A stretch of DNA of 64,000 nt from Clostridia bacterium (GCA_017408485.1 JAFQUM010000033.1:1-64000), one strand, 5' to 3'; numbered from the stretch's first letter, positions 1 through 8,804 are shown. Notes: generated by a model from the sequence alone, not told the origin. Numbers and translations: made by a program.

Positions 1-1
1 A

Positions 2-3000
2 TACGTGGCGATGGCAATTACAAATAATGACAGTGATATCTACAGCGGTCCCGGTGAAGACTACGAAATCATTGACCATATCGTAGCGGGTGAAACGGTA
101 GGTATTCTTTCCGACGAAGGAAATTGGTGCTATATCGAGTGCCCCGCAGGTTCGCTGAGTTTTAGTTCCGAAAGCCTTTGCGGATATATTCCTACTTCTG
201 TGCTCGACTTTAACGAGCCCATTCCTGAGCCTGATCCCGACCCCGTACCCGATTTTGTAACCACCACACTGGATGATACTGATACCTATTCGGGACCCAG
301 CAGTGAATGGTACGAATATTGCGATCATCTGCCTGCAGGTGAGACGATCACAATTCTGTGGAAAGAGGGAGATTACTATTATGTAGAAGCCACCTTTATG
401 ATCTATCACGCCGGAAGTGAAGAAACGGGTGATTGGTATGAAGAAGGAACCAAGCGTATGTATATCCATCAGAATTACGTGGGTGATTTTACGGGTACCG
501 TACCCGACCTTAGCAATGCTTCTTATCTTGAAGTAGACTTTACCGAGGTGGCTGACTGCTATACAGGCCCCGGCACAAACTACGAGCCTGACGGGACAAT
601 ATATCCCGACGGACCTCATAACCTTTTCGGCAACAAGATCGAAAACGGCTTTGCTTTTATTGAGACAGTGGGCGACGAGAATCTCGGCAAGCGCGTTTGG
701 GTAGATTCGGATAAGGTAATATTGCCTGAGGATGAAGAGCCTGACACACCCGAAACTCCCGACGAGCCCACTCCCGACCCTGATCCCCCCACAGTGCCCG
801 AGATTGTGGCGTATACCACAGCTGATGCGGATACGTATACGGGCCCTGATGCATATTACTACGATTATGCAGACCATTTGCCCGTCAATCAAGAACTTAA
901 GGTTTTATGGAAAGAAGGGGACTACTACTATGTAGAAGCCACCTTTATGATCTATCACCCAGGTAGTGACGAAACGGGCGATTGGTACGAAGAAGGCACC
1001 AAGAGAATGTATATCCACGAGGATTATGTGAGCGACTTTACAGGCACAGCGCCTGATCTGACTAATGCTTCCTATCTTGAGGTAGACTTTACAGAAAATG
1101 TTACCTGCTATACAGGCCCCGGCATAGATTACGAGACCGACGGTGTGTCGTACCCCGACGGACCTCATACCCTTTTTGCCGGAAAGATAGAAAATGGATT
1201 TGCCTTTATTGATACTGCGGGTGATGAAATGGGCGGCAAGCGCGTTTGGGTACAGACTGACAAAATTATCGGACTGCCTGAGGATGAAGAACCCGATACA
1301 CCTTCCGTAGATACTAATGTTACCATTACAGCGGTAGCAAATACTAATGCAGTAGTCTATCATGGCCCTGATGTAACAGTATTCAGCGATATTGACGCAA
1401 TCAAGAACGGCGAAACAGTTTCAGTTCTATGGAAAGAAAGGGATTGTTACTATGTAGACTGTCCTGCATCTGCGATGCATAATGTGACTAAAAAAATGTG
1501 TGGCTACGTAGAATGCTCAAAATTATCCAATCTTTCTGCTGCTCCTGCAGATTTGGGTATTGTAAATTGCAATACAATTGAACTTAGCCCCAATACACCC
1601 AGTTTTATGGGCCCCGGTATAGGCTATAATGATGCGGGAACTGTTGATTACAATACGACAGTCAAAAATGTAGGCAATATTGTAAAAAATGGCTTTATTT
1701 TGGTCGAAAACGAAAACTCAAATACAGGCGTTACAAAACGTGCATGGGTTCCTGTCAACTCGCGCGCAACCTCTTCTACAGGCTCCGGTGAAATCACTTC
1801 AGACGGCGTTTCAGCAAGAACAGGCAGGAGAGAGTTTGTTTATTATGGTCCTGATGAAACTTCTTATGAATACTGTGATTACATCCGAGATGATAAAGAA
1901 ATAAAAGTTCTTTGGCAAGAGGGTGATTATTACTATGCAGAATGTATAGTTACAGTCTACAAAGATGGTGAGTATAAAGATGGTAAAAAGCGTTTTTATA
2001 TTCACAAGAATGCATTATCTACTTTGCCTGATGTTGACTTAAGATCCGACATAACAGATAATACCGAAATATCGTTCGCACCGGGCACTATGGGATATAC
2101 TGGTCCCGGCGACGATTACGAAGAGACAGAATACATTGCTGAGGATACATATGTAACCCGAGTGAATGTATATGTAGAAAACGGATTCGTTTTTGTTAAA
2201 TGCCAGCGCAATGGAGAATTCTTGAAGCGTGTTTGGATACCTATTACTGCGTGGAGAGATGTAAGCATTGATGATTTGGTTGTAGCAACCGGAGAAACGA
2301 ATAAGGTCACTACACTTATGTGGGGGCCTCAAAATTTACGAGGAAATACTTATGTAACAGGAGATACTATAGCAAATGGAATTTCTGTAGACATCTTGTG
2401 GTACGAAGGTGACTATTACTATGTCAGATACACTTCTGGAGGGCGTAAGAGATGCGGATATATGAAAAAAGAAGATGTTGAATTAAATGAAGGAAGCAAT
2501 GCTTCTGCGATATATGAACGAGAATTGGACACATCTCCCGATAGCTATCGTTATGTTACTGAAGACAGAGCATATACCTATCCTTATCCTTCGAATGAAT
2601 CTCATTCAGAAACAAGTTATATAGATCGTCTTGAAACCATGAGAGAACTTGGTGTTAAAATAGGCTACTATACCCTTGTGGAATATGACATAAAGAAAGA
2701 TGAGAAAGATGTGTTAAATCCTGCACATAGAAAAAGAGCATGGGTCAATCAAAACGATATACGTCCCATGCCCAAGCCTGATGTGGAAGTATATTTAAAA
2801 ACTAATGGTGATATATTGGAGGAGAGACAACCGAATAATGCAAAGTATATTTATTTGTATCTTCACGAGCTGGGATTCGGGGACAATCCTATTTTTGCAA
2901 TATTAGGCAATGTTATGCAGGAATGTACAATGAACCCTGCAAATTGGGAAGTTAGGTATAGCACAGAAGATGGGTACGGACTTTTTCAGTTTACACCTGC

Positions 3001-3484
3001 AAAAAAATACCTTAATCGCGCCGTTAAGGATGGTCTTATCAGTGAGGCAGAGGCAGAACACATAAATAACTACGCAAATGGAATAGTAGATAGCTATTCA
3101 GCGCCCGTAGACAATACAAGAAATCTTATGCAGTCACAGCTTGAATGTATGATTTGGGGCTGTTTTGCAGGCTCACAGTGGAGCAACCCGGGAACATACA
3201 ATAATGTTTATAGCGGCAAATTTTCCGAGGATTACACTTCCGAGGATTCTACTCCCAAGAAATACACAATATATGATTTTATGAACTCCAATTATTCAAT
3301 TGAGGAGTTGACAATTATCTTCCATGATTTCTTTGAAAAATCAAACGATGTGGACGATGTAGAAGATTATATGAAAGGGGAAGCAGGTGAAGAAGGGAGC
3401 GGGCATCTTTCGGGGCGCATAAAAGAAGCAATAAGCTGGCAGACCCAGGCGGAAGCTTGGAAAAATGACTTAAACATACAGTAG
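2..3484 (+). CDS. Large SH3-like repeat protein with C-terminal phage tail-type lysozyme domain (5' partial)
   Basis: The frame is open to the left edge, so the true start lies outside; the first in-frame start codon is GTG at 5. About 1160 residues are visible. Most of the protein is a chain of bacterial SH3-like modules marked by Y-x-GP-x-x-x-Y and W-K-E-G-D-Y-Y-Y-V signatures; modules around residues 85-245 and 270-435 are near duplicates. The last ~220 residues match the phage tail lysozyme family (Phage_lysozyme2): a helical start, then NVMQECTMNP with the likely catalytic Glu near residue 973, then a YGLFQFTPA segment. The inferred role is a peptidoglycan-cleaving, wall-binding enzyme. 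No signal peptide can be judged because the N-terminus is missing. A holin lies 1.6 kb downstream on the same strand, which fits a lysis or export function. No other phage structural genes are present. Confidence 0.75.
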   Translation, partial: YVAMAITNNDSDIYSGPGEDYEIIDHIVAGETVGILSDEGNWCYIECPAGSLSFSSESLCGYIPTSVLDFNEPIPEPDPDPVPDFVTTTLDDTDTYSGPSSEWYEYCDHLPAGETITILWKEGDYYYVEATFMIYHAGSEETGDWYEEGTKRMYIHQNYVGDFTGTVPDLSNASYLEVDFTEVADCYTGPGTNYEPDGTIYPDGPHNLFGNKIENGFAFIETVGDENLGKRVWVDSDKVILPEDEEPDTPETPDEPTPDPDPPTVPEIVAYTTADADTYTGPDAYYYDYADHLPVNQELKVLWKEGDYYYVEATFMIYHPGSDETGDWYEEGTKRMYIHEDYVSDFTGTAPDLTNASYLEVDFTENVTCYTGPGIDYETDGVSYPDGPHTLFAGKIENGFAFIDTAGDEMGGKRVWVQTDKIIGLPEDEEPDTPSVDTNVTITAVANTNAVVYHGPDVTVFSDIDAIKNGETVSVLWKERDCYYVDCPASAMHNVTKKMCGYVECSKLSNLSAAPADLGIVNCNTIELSPNTPSFMGPGIGYNDAGTVDYNTTVKNVGNIVKNGFILVENENSNTGVTKRAWVPVNSRATSSTGSGEITSDGVSARTGRREFVYYGPDETSYEYCDYIRDDKEIKVLWQEGDYYYAECIVTVYKDGEYKDGKKRFYIHKNALSTLPDVDLRSDITDNTEISFAPGTMGYTGPGDDYEETEYIAEDTYVTRVNVYVENGFVFVKCQRNGEFLKRVWIPITAWRDVSIDDLVVATGETNKVTTLMWGPQNLRGNTYVTGDTIANGISVDILWYEGDYYYVRYTSGGRKRCGYMKKEDVELNEGSNASAIYERELDTSPDSYRYVTEDRAYTYPYPSNESHSETSYIDRLETMRELGVKIGYYTLVEYDIKKDEKDVLNPAHRKRAWVNQNDIRPMPKPDVEVYLKTNGDILEERQPNNAKYIYLYLHELGFGDNPIFAILGNVMQECTMNPANWEVRYSTEDGYGLFQFTPAKKYLNRAVKDGLISEAEAEHINNYANGIVDSYSAPVDNTRNLMQSQLECMIWGCFAGSQWSNPGTYNNVYSGKFSEDYTSEDSTPKKYTIYDFMNSNYSIEELTIIFHDFFEKSNDVDDVEDYMKGEAGEEGSGHLSGRIKEAISWQTQAEAWKNDLNIQ

Positions 3485-3557
3485 AACCGTTTACATAGGA
3501 TGTTAAAATGAAACAAGTACTTTTGGGATATTGATTCCAAAAGTACTTGTAAATAAC

Positions 3558-4901
3558 TCAATTTGTTGCATCCACCCACATAGCGGGGCGGATGGCATAA
3601 GAGGTTGTCCATGTGATTATTCCATATTCGGTATATGATCCCCTCAAATCCACATGACTTTTTCGAAAATCAGTTGACCCGGGGGAACGCAGCAACCATC
3701 TACACCAAAATGGATTATAACCGCCTCCAATTGAAGGAGTTTTGAGACCGGTTTCCTTTGCGTATGAAGTGTAAGCGCAAGCAGCATTGAGTTTATCTAT
3801 TACATTATCAAGGAGATGATAAAGATATTTATCGTATTCTTCTGTGCTTAACAGAAAAATCTTATCCTCCGTATCATTTCCACCTTCGATAAACGGTTCT
3901 GAATCTTCCCAAGTAGACCCGGGACAATCTGCAGTTTGGTTAGTTACGGTCATGATGATTTGCTTTTCGGCATCTGTAAAATTGCTATTTAAAAACTCTC
4001 CGTTAAGATACTCTCGCAATGAGCAGGTTTCCCAAGTGAATGGATTATCAAAATCATCGTTTAAAGGTCGAGTTTCAAGAGCAAACTCGCTTAGTAAAAA
4101 TAATTTGCCGTTATCATTGGCGATAACTCTCCATACAAGCATTTCTTCACCGTTTGATGTGTCTGCATCTTGCTCAAAGGTGCCGATAGTGACCAAGTCA
4201 CCTACGGGAGTATCAGCTGTTAGCGGATGCACAAATAATGAGTGTATGGTTTCAATATTATAGTCATACCATGCGAGGGCGATAGGAGTGTTATTTGCTT
4301 CAAAAGGCTGTATGTGTACATTATGGTAACCATACCTTATTGAATAGTAATCATAACCGTTATTAGTGGAGAAACGCAACACAATATCTGCATTTTTATC
4401 CGAATTAATGTCTGCAAATGAAAAACTTACGGGCTTATTTTCTGACGAAGACAGGGTTACGAGGCTTGTGCCATTATCATCTCCGGCATATCCGCATAAG
4501 GCATCAAATATCAATCTTTTTACCATATACGTCCAACCGGTTGAATAGAGCGGGTCAGATTTTGATAACCGATTATCCGGTGCTAAAACACCAATAGGCA
4601 AACCGTCTGGACCTAATTCCGGTTTGGTTTCGATGGGAGTATCCGGCTCAACCGGCTCATCAGGCTCAGTGGGCTCACTGGGTTGTTCAGGCTCACTCGG
4701 CTCGGTAGGGGTATCGGGCTGGGAAGGGGTGTCCGGCTCACCCGCGCTTGGCTCTTCAGGTTCGTCTGTGGTGGGGGTGTCATTTGCAGGGGGTGTTATA
4801 TCATCATCCTTTGCAGGTGCATCCTCGCCGCAGGCGGCAAAGGAAAACAGCATACAAACGCACAGCACAAAAGAGAGCATACGGATAAGTTTTTTCTTCA
4901 T
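3558..4901 (-). CDS. Lipoprotein with DUF6273 domain
   Basis: A 447-residue secreted lipoprotein. I start at ATG 4901, preceded by AAGGAAA, because it opens directly into a lipoprotein signal (lipobox around FAAC, Cys near residue 23); a longer in-frame extension to 5024 has no signal logic. Residues ~25-95 are a Pro/Thr/Glu/Asp spacer typical of wall-spanning linkers. The C-terminal ~210 residues carry DUF6273 marks: W-R-V-I, a TWE-C-LREYLNG block, DKIFLLS, WLLRSPG and the terminal IRPAMWV. The domain is related to sulfatase-modifying-enzyme-like folds, but its function is unknown. The N-terminus (CGEDAPAK then DDITPP) is almost the same as that of the lipoprotein at 53081-54517, while the C-terminal domains differ. 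Both share an unusual promoter-operator region. Confidence 0.8.
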   Translation of the reverse strand: MKKKLIRMLSFVLCVCMLFSFAACGEDAPAKDDDITPPANDTPTTDEPEEPSAGEPDTPSQPDTPTEPSEPEQPSEPTEPDEPVEPDTPIETKPELGPDGLPIGVLAPDNRLSKSDPLYSTGWTYMVKRLIFDALCGYAGDDNGTSLVTLSSSENKPVSFSFADINSDKNADIVLRFSTNNGYDYYSIRYGYHNVHIQPFEANNTPIALAWYDYNIETIHSLFVHPLTADTPVGDLVTIGTFEQDADTSNGEEMLVWRVIANDNGKLFLLSEFALETRPLNDDFDNPFTWETCSLREYLNGEFLNSNFTDAEKQIIMTVTNQTADCPGSTWEDSEPFIEGGNDTEDKIFLLSTEEYDKYLYHLLDNVIDKLNAACAYTSYAKETGLKTPSIGGGYNPFWCRWLLRSPGSTDFRKSHVDLRGSYTEYGIITWTTSYAIRPAMWVDATN

Positions 4902-4956
4902 TCGGCATTTTCCTTTCTTAAAATGGGACGGATAAAACGGACTTTCTTCTGCCTCT

Positions 4957-5044
4957 ATTGTAAAATATCCCCTGCTGCAATACAACAACAAAAGAGTTAC
5001 AATTTGGCAACAAAAGAGTAACAATGATTACGAAAGGGTAACAA
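4957..5044 (-). promoter_or_regulatory. Promoter with repeat operator for the DUF6273 lipoprotein
   Basis: On the minus strand a -35 TTGTAT (4980-4985) and -10 TACAAT (4957-4962) are 17 bp apart. Directly upstream are three direct repeats of TTGTWACYCTT at 4992-5002, 5014-5024 and 5034-5044 (steps of 22 and 20 bp), with TTGT also starting the intervening half-turns. The same layout, base for base in spacing, occurs at 54563-54650. Direct repeats on an ~11-bp period are typical of OmpR/PhoB-type response regulators, which is inference here. Confidence 0.7.
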
Positions 5045-5080
5045 GATCACAGAAGATGGTTTACAAAACCTCTACCGAAG

Positions 5081-5114
5081 CCTCCTTTATATGCAAAGAG
5101 CATTATAAAGGAGG
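5081..5114 (+). promoter_or_regulatory. Hairpin that buries the holin ribosome site
   Basis: CCTCCTTTAT (5081-5090) pairs perfectly with ATAAAGGAGG (5105-5114); inside it ATGC (5091-5094) pairs with GCAT (5100-5103), leaving an aaaga loop and one bulged T. The whole AAAGGAGG ribosome site of the holin is in the 3' arm, so translation should need the stem to be opened or cut. Confidence 0.75.
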
Positions 5115-5122
5115 TGATTTCG

Positions 5123-5509
5123 GTGTCTGCAGTATTGGAATGGCTTGAGGTTATTTCAAATGTGATCCCTGTGGGAGTGAAAAAGCTGTTTGTGGCGTTG
5201 ATACTGTTGGTTTGTCTCGATTATATAACCGGGATATGCGTAGCTATAAAAGAGAGAAAACTTTCCAGTAAAATTGGCGCAAAAGGGCTTGCGTCAAAGG
5301 TCACCATTTTTGCAATGGCGGCGATAGGTGCAATCATAGATCATTTACTAATCGGAAACGGCTCTGCCTTGTGCGGTATCATTATAGCATTTTATTGCAC
5401 CAATGAGCTTTTAAGCATTTGTGAAAATGCCAACCGCATGGGATTACCGTTGCCGCAGAGGCTTGTATCTCTTTTGAAGGAAATCAAGAACTCAAACGAT
5501 CATAGCTGA
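5123..5509 (+). CDS. Phage-type holin (toxin secretion/phage lysis holin family)
   Basis: A 128-residue membrane protein of the Clostridia holin family that includes TcdE- and UviB-like proteins. Three hydrophobic segments are visible: about residues 15-38 (with the CLDYITG motif ending the first), 55-75, and 80-100 (GIIIAFYCTNELLSI), followed by a charged tail with GLPLPQRL typical of the family. I choose GTG 5123 because an ideal AAAGGAGG ends 8 nt before it; the in-frame GTG at 5114 lies inside that ribosome site. Holins form pores that release muralytic enzymes or proteins without a signal peptide. The gene is convergent with, and overlaps by 10 bp, the sigma factor at 5500-6036, and follows a lysozyme-domain gene. 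Its ribosome site is sequestered in a 14-bp hairpin. Confidence 0.85.
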   Translation: MSAVLEWLEVISNVIPVGVKKLFVALILLVCLDYITGICVAIKERKLSSKIGAKGLASKVTIFAMAAIGAIIDHLLIGNGSALCGIIIAFYCTNELLSICENANRMGLPLPQRLVSLLKEIKNSNDHS

Positions 5510-6036
5510 TCACTTTTGCTCAGATATGTACGCAACTTGTTAAGCCCTCTGTTGCGGGTGCGGCTTATGTTTTGCCTTGATGTTCCCCACATTCTGCCTA
5601 CATCGGCTGCGGAATAACCTTGTATCTCTGTAAGGTACAGTATCTTTCGCTCCGATTTAGTCAACAGATCGTAAGGGATGTCAAAGGTAAAGCAGCCGTC
5701 GCTCAGATCTGCAGAGGATGTCTGCAAAAGCTGCTCGGGAATAAGGTCGATACAGACCGAAGGGCAGGCTGAGATTTGTTTTTGCATCAGCTTTATATAA
5801 GCGTGATAGATAGAGTGGGTAAGATAGTTCACCATAGCTCCGTCGTTTTTATTTTTAATTTTTGTACAGTTAATGTGCAGTATTGCGTCTAAAAAATCTG
5901 CCACAAGGTCATTGTATCCGTCTTCGGTGTTCAGCTTTCGCGCGTATTTTTTAAGCGCAGGGTCAAACTTGCTGACAAGCCACAGCATAGCTTGTTTGTC
6001 GCCGTTTTGACTTCTTGTTACATTATTGAAAATCAT
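5500..6036 (-). CDS. Sigma-70-family RNA polymerase sigma factor (small, ECF/TcdR-like size)
   Basis: 178 residues. The C-terminal half (~120-170) is a clear sigma region 4 helix-turn-helix: LTKSERKILYL, then GYSAADVGRMWGTSRQNISR. The N-terminal half is compatible with a degenerate region 2. The size and position beside a holin recall the clostridial toxin/bacteriocin sigma factors (TcdR, UviA, BotR, TetR) that sit next to holin-like genes. That analogy is inference, as no sequence comparison could be run. The start at ATG 6036 has AAGGAG 8 nt upstream, but this site lies in the arm of a perfect 9-bp hairpin. The 3' end overlaps the holin 3' end (5500-5509), so the two genes could also interfere at the RNA level. 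Confidence 0.8.
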   Translation of the reverse strand: MIFNNVTRSQNGDKQAMLWLVSKFDPALKKYARKLNTEDGYNDLVADFLDAILHINCTKIKNKNDGAMVNYLTHSIYHAYIKLMQKQISACPSVCIDLIPEQLLQTSSADLSDGCFTFDIPYDLLTKSERKILYLTEIQGYSAADVGRMWGTSRQNISRTRNRGLNKLRTYLSKSDQL

Positions 6037-6044
6037 TTCTTCAT

Positions 6045-6070
6045 CTCCTTAGCACTTAGAAGCTAAGGAG
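6045..6070 (-). promoter_or_regulatory. Hairpin that buries the sigma-factor ribosome site
   Basis: On the minus strand CTCCTTAGC (6070-6062) pairs perfectly with GCTAAGGAG (6053-6045) around an 8-nt loop. AAGGAG is the ribosome site for the ATG at 6036. The design matches the hairpin at the holin gene, although the stem sequence differs. Confidence 0.75.
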
Positions 6071-6182
6071 ACATCAAGTTTTAAAATGTAAACATAATCT
6101 GCCGAAAACTCTATTTCGGCAAAAAGAAGTTGCTTTTTCACCCTCCTCTGATAAGTAAACCGACGAAATGCAAAAATGTAAC

Positions 6183-6211
6183 AAAAAAGGTGAGGATATC
6201 CTCACCTTTTT
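6183..6211 (-). terminator. Rho-independent terminator after the second sigma factor
   Basis: A perfect palindrome AAGGTGAGG ATATCCTCACCTT sits between A- and T-tracts; it can work on either strand and lies just past the stop at 6257. Confidence 0.8.
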
Positions 6212-6256
6212 ACAGAAAATTAACAAACCATTCAGGGGCACTTGACCGATCAACCA

Positions 6257-6808
6257 TTAATCCCGACTCAGCTTGAAAAACTCTTTTCTCAGGGCATTCC
6301 TTGCTCGGGCAAGCATAACTCTTACACTGTCGGGCTGTATACCTGCATCCCGAGCTATTTCGTCGTTGGACTTTTCAAGCACATATTTTTCACTCAAAAA
6401 CCATTTGGTCTTTTGACCGAGATTCCTCCACGCGGCATAAAGGATATCCTTGTTTGACTGATCAATAAGGCGGTCATCCATATCAAAGCCGTCGTCCACA
6501 TCGGAGGTAAACTCGTCCTCAATATCCACAAAAGAGATACGCTTGTCCCTGGCTTTTTGACTGAGTGCGCAGTTTATTACAGCTGTGATTATGTAGTTGA
6601 CCCTACATTCGCGGGTCATCCCTCTCAGCTTGCTAATGTGATTTATAAGCTTTTCAACCACCGTCTGTACTATCTCTTCAGCATCCCATTGGGATTCGAC
6701 TATATTCTTTGCCTCGGAATACATAAGCAGATTGTATTCTAAGTAAAGCTTCTCCATAAAATCACGGTCGCTGTCGTTTTCGATGGCAAGTATTACAAAA
6801 GGAATCAT
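6257..6808 (-). CDS. ECF-type sigma-70 family sigma factor
   Basis: 183 residues. Residues ~18-90 resemble region 2 (LYLEYNLLMYSEAKNI, then WDAEEIVQTVVEKL), and ~125-175 are region 4 (LGQKTKWFLSEKYVLEKSNDEIARDAG, then VRVMLARARNALR), the normal ECF layout. It would redirect RNA polymerase to a small promoter set. No anti-sigma gene is adjacent. The start at 6808 is preceded only by a weak GGTGATG site. It is transcribed toward the other sigma gene and separated from it by a strong terminator, so the two are separate units. It is not similar enough to the first sigma gene to suggest recent duplication. Confidence 0.8.
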   Translation of the reverse strand: MIPFVILAIENDSDRDFMEKLYLEYNLLMYSEAKNIVESQWDAEEIVQTVVEKLINHISKLRGMTRECRVNYIITAVINCALSQKARDKRISFVDIEDEFTSDVDDGFDMDDRLIDQSNKDILYAAWRNLGQKTKWFLSEKYVLEKSNDEIARDAGIQPDSVRVMLARARNALRKEFFKLSRD

Positions 6809-6939
6809 ATCATCACCACTTTGCTCTATTTTTTATTAAAAAAGTAGTCCGTACTAAAATCATACACGATAATTTGAGAAAAAGCAAGAAAGCAATAAAA
6901 ACGAGTGCTTTTGCCCATAAGATCGTCTTCTTGCGGATA

Positions 6940-8043
6940 TCACTTAAAATACATATGCAGGTTGCATTTGATCATTCCGTTGTAGAGCTTGCGTTTTTTG
7001 TCGGCGCGGTAGCCGAAAAAGCTTTCAAACTCCTCGTCAGCGGAGATGATATATTTTTTAAGGGGGCTATCCCCTACCGCTTCACCAAAAGAACGGCAAA
7101 GGAATCGCGCCTGCTTAAGATCCATCATTCGCACACCGTAGGGAGGGTCGCACATCAGCACGCCGCTTCGGCTCTTCCAATCGGCGGTCAAGGCATTTCC
7201 TTTAGTGACATTTATATAGTCAAGCACGCCTGCGCGGCGGGCGTTTTCTTTTGTTAATTCAACAGCATTGGGGTCATTATCCGATGCAAAAATAGGAAGC
7301 TTTTCCCCTCTTGCCTTGGCGCCTGCTTCTTCTTTTTGCTCTATGAATGCCTTTGCCCACTCATCATTCCACGCCGCTGCATCAAACTCGCGCTTAAGAC
7401 CGGGGGCAATACCCAATGCGGCGGTTGCCGCCTCAATTGCGATAGTTCCGCTGCCGCACATAGGATCGTAAAAATCCTCTCTGCCGCGATAACGCGCTAT
7501 TTTGACCATGCTTGCCGCCAAGGTCTCACGCAGGGACGCTTCGCTTTGCTCCAGCTTATAGCCGCGTTTATACAACGGTGCGCCGGAGGTGTCAAGATAG
7601 AGGGTCGCCATATCCTTCATTATAGAAAACTGTATCTGATGCTTTGCGCCCGTTTCGGGGAGCTCTACACAATTGTATTTTTCACGAAGGCGTTCCACCA
7701 CCGCTTTTTTGATTATACTTTGGCAAGCGGGAACGCTTTTAAGAGTGGAGTTTAAGCTATATCCCTTGACGGGAAAGGCATCGGCTCTGCCTATGAAGTT
7801 TTCCCAAGGAAGTGCCTTGACGCTTTCAAAAAGAGCCTCAAAGGAATGGGCAGAAAACCAACCCAAGCGGATAAGTACTCGCTCACCGCAACGCAGATTG
7901 ATGTTTGCCCTGGCACATTCTGAAATATCCCCTTCAAAGCTGACGCTTCCGTTCTCGGCATTGACACCCGCATAGCCGCCAAAGCGAAGCTCATCGGCAA
8001 CAAGCCCTTCTGTTCCCATAATACAAGGTACTGTAAAGATCAT
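6940..8043 (-). CDS. THUMP-type class I SAM-dependent RNA methyltransferase (RlmL/YpsC family)
   Basis: 367 residues from ATG 8043; AGGAGA lies 7 nt upstream, and the earlier in-frame ATG (8064) precedes that site. The N-terminal ~150 residues are the ferredoxin-like/THUMP RNA-binding part (IMGTEGLVADELRFGG). The Rossmann methyltransferase domain shows the SAM-binding loop DPMCGSGTIAIEAA and the catalytic CDPPYGVR motif of N2-guanine or N6-adenine RNA methylases. Family knowledge suggests methylation of 23S rRNA, acting in the cytoplasm. It is probably a single-gene unit, with a palindrome (8072-8098) upstream separating it from hpf. Confidence 0.85.
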   Translation of the reverse strand: MIFTVPCIMGTEGLVADELRFGGYAGVNAENGSVSFEGDISECARANINLRCGERVLIRLGWFSAHSFEALFESVKALPWENFIGRADAFPVKGYSLNSTLKSVPACQSIIKKAVVERLREKYNCVELPETGAKHQIQFSIMKDMATLYLDTSGAPLYKRGYKLEQSEASLRETLAASMVKIARYRGREDFYDPMCGSGTIAIEAATAALGIAPGLKREFDAAAWNDEWAKAFIEQKEEAGAKARGEKLPIFASDNDPNAVELTKENARRAGVLDYINVTKGNALTADWKSRSGVLMCDPPYGVRMMDLKQARFLCRSFGEAVGDSPLKKYIISADEEFESFFGYRADKKRKLYNGMIKCNLHMYFK

Positions 8044-8104
8044 ATTATTATCTCCTATAAACAATTACCGGTCTGTCAAAGCAGGTTTTTGACAGACTAA
8101 ATAT

Positions 8105-8130
8105 AAAAGGGTGGAAAAATCCACCCTTTT
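8105..8130 (-). terminator. Terminator after hpf
   Basis: AAAAGGGTGGA pairs with TCCACCCTTTT across a short A/T loop, 15 bp past the hpf stop on the minus strand; a T-run ends the stem. Confidence 0.75.
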
Positions 8131-8145
8131 ATAATATATTAAATA

Positions 8146-8673
8146 TTACTTTTTTGCAACCAATAATCCGTAGCCTCCGTCGTTTCTTGCATAAACAACG
8201 CAGGGTGCGCCGCCCTTTTCGCTGTTCATAAAGAAGAAGAAGCTGTGACCTAAAAGATTCATCTGTAAAATTGCATCCTCGATAGTCATGGGCTTTACAT
8301 CAAGGGTCTTTTCACGGATGATCTCAAAAGACTCGTCGCTATAGTCGGTCATCGCGCCCATAGCTTTGACAAATGACTCTTGACGGAGCCTTTTGGAAAG
8401 CTTGGTCTTATTCTTTTGGATCTGCTTGTCAATGGATGCTATCGCGCCGTCGATCGAAGCGTACATATCGCTTGTGCGCTCTTCGGCGCGGAAATAAAGT
8501 CCTTGAGTCTGCATTGTAATTTCTACGGTCTGCATTCCCCTCTCTTGAGAGAAAGTGACTTGTACGGACACTTCTTTGTCAAAGTACGGAACGAGCTTTG
8601 AGCATTTCTTTTCGGCATATTCGCGAAGAGTGCCGGAAGAGTCCATTTTGCGGTCGGTGAACTTGATATTCAT
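8146..8673 (-). CDS. hpf: Ribosome hibernation promoting factor, long form
   Basis: 175 residues, the normal length of long HPF. The N-terminal S30AE domain (~1-100) begins MNIKFTDRKMDSSGTLREYAEKK and holds the RAEERTSDMYASIDGAIASIDKQIQK segment. After a linker, the C-terminal dimerisation domain (~120-175) has KPMTIEDAILQMNLLGHSFFFF and the terminal YGLLVAKK. It dimerises 70S ribosomes into inactive 100S particles in stationary phase. The start has AAAGGAG upstream. The transcript is expected to begin near a TATAGT box around 8720 on the minus strand. Confidence 0.95.
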   Translation of the reverse strand: MNIKFTDRKMDSSGTLREYAEKKCSKLVPYFDKEVSVQVTFSQERGMQTVEITMQTQGLYFRAEERTSDMYASIDGAIASIDKQIQKNKTKLSKRLRQESFVKAMGAMTDYSDESFEIIREKTLDVKPMTIEDAILQMNLLGHSFFFFMNSEKGGAPCVVYARNDGGYGLLVAKK

Positions 8674-8804
8674 AGGTACACTCCTTTCGGGACTTTATTT
8701 TGGGTTTTCCCTAATTAAACTATACCACATATTGACCAAAAAATAAAGAAAAATTTTTATTAAATTTGCGCAAAATGCACCAAAATTCGACAAAGGGAAT
8801 GGTG

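Noticed and set aside
5114..5122. GTG at 5114 as the holin start
   Set aside because: It lies in the AAAGGAGGTG ribosome site; GTG 5123 has the correct 8-nt spacing.
1..6808. Prophage remnant
   Set aside because: Only lysis-type genes are visible; no integrase, terminase, portal, capsid or tail assembly genes and no attachment sites. It cannot be fully excluded because the left side is cut.
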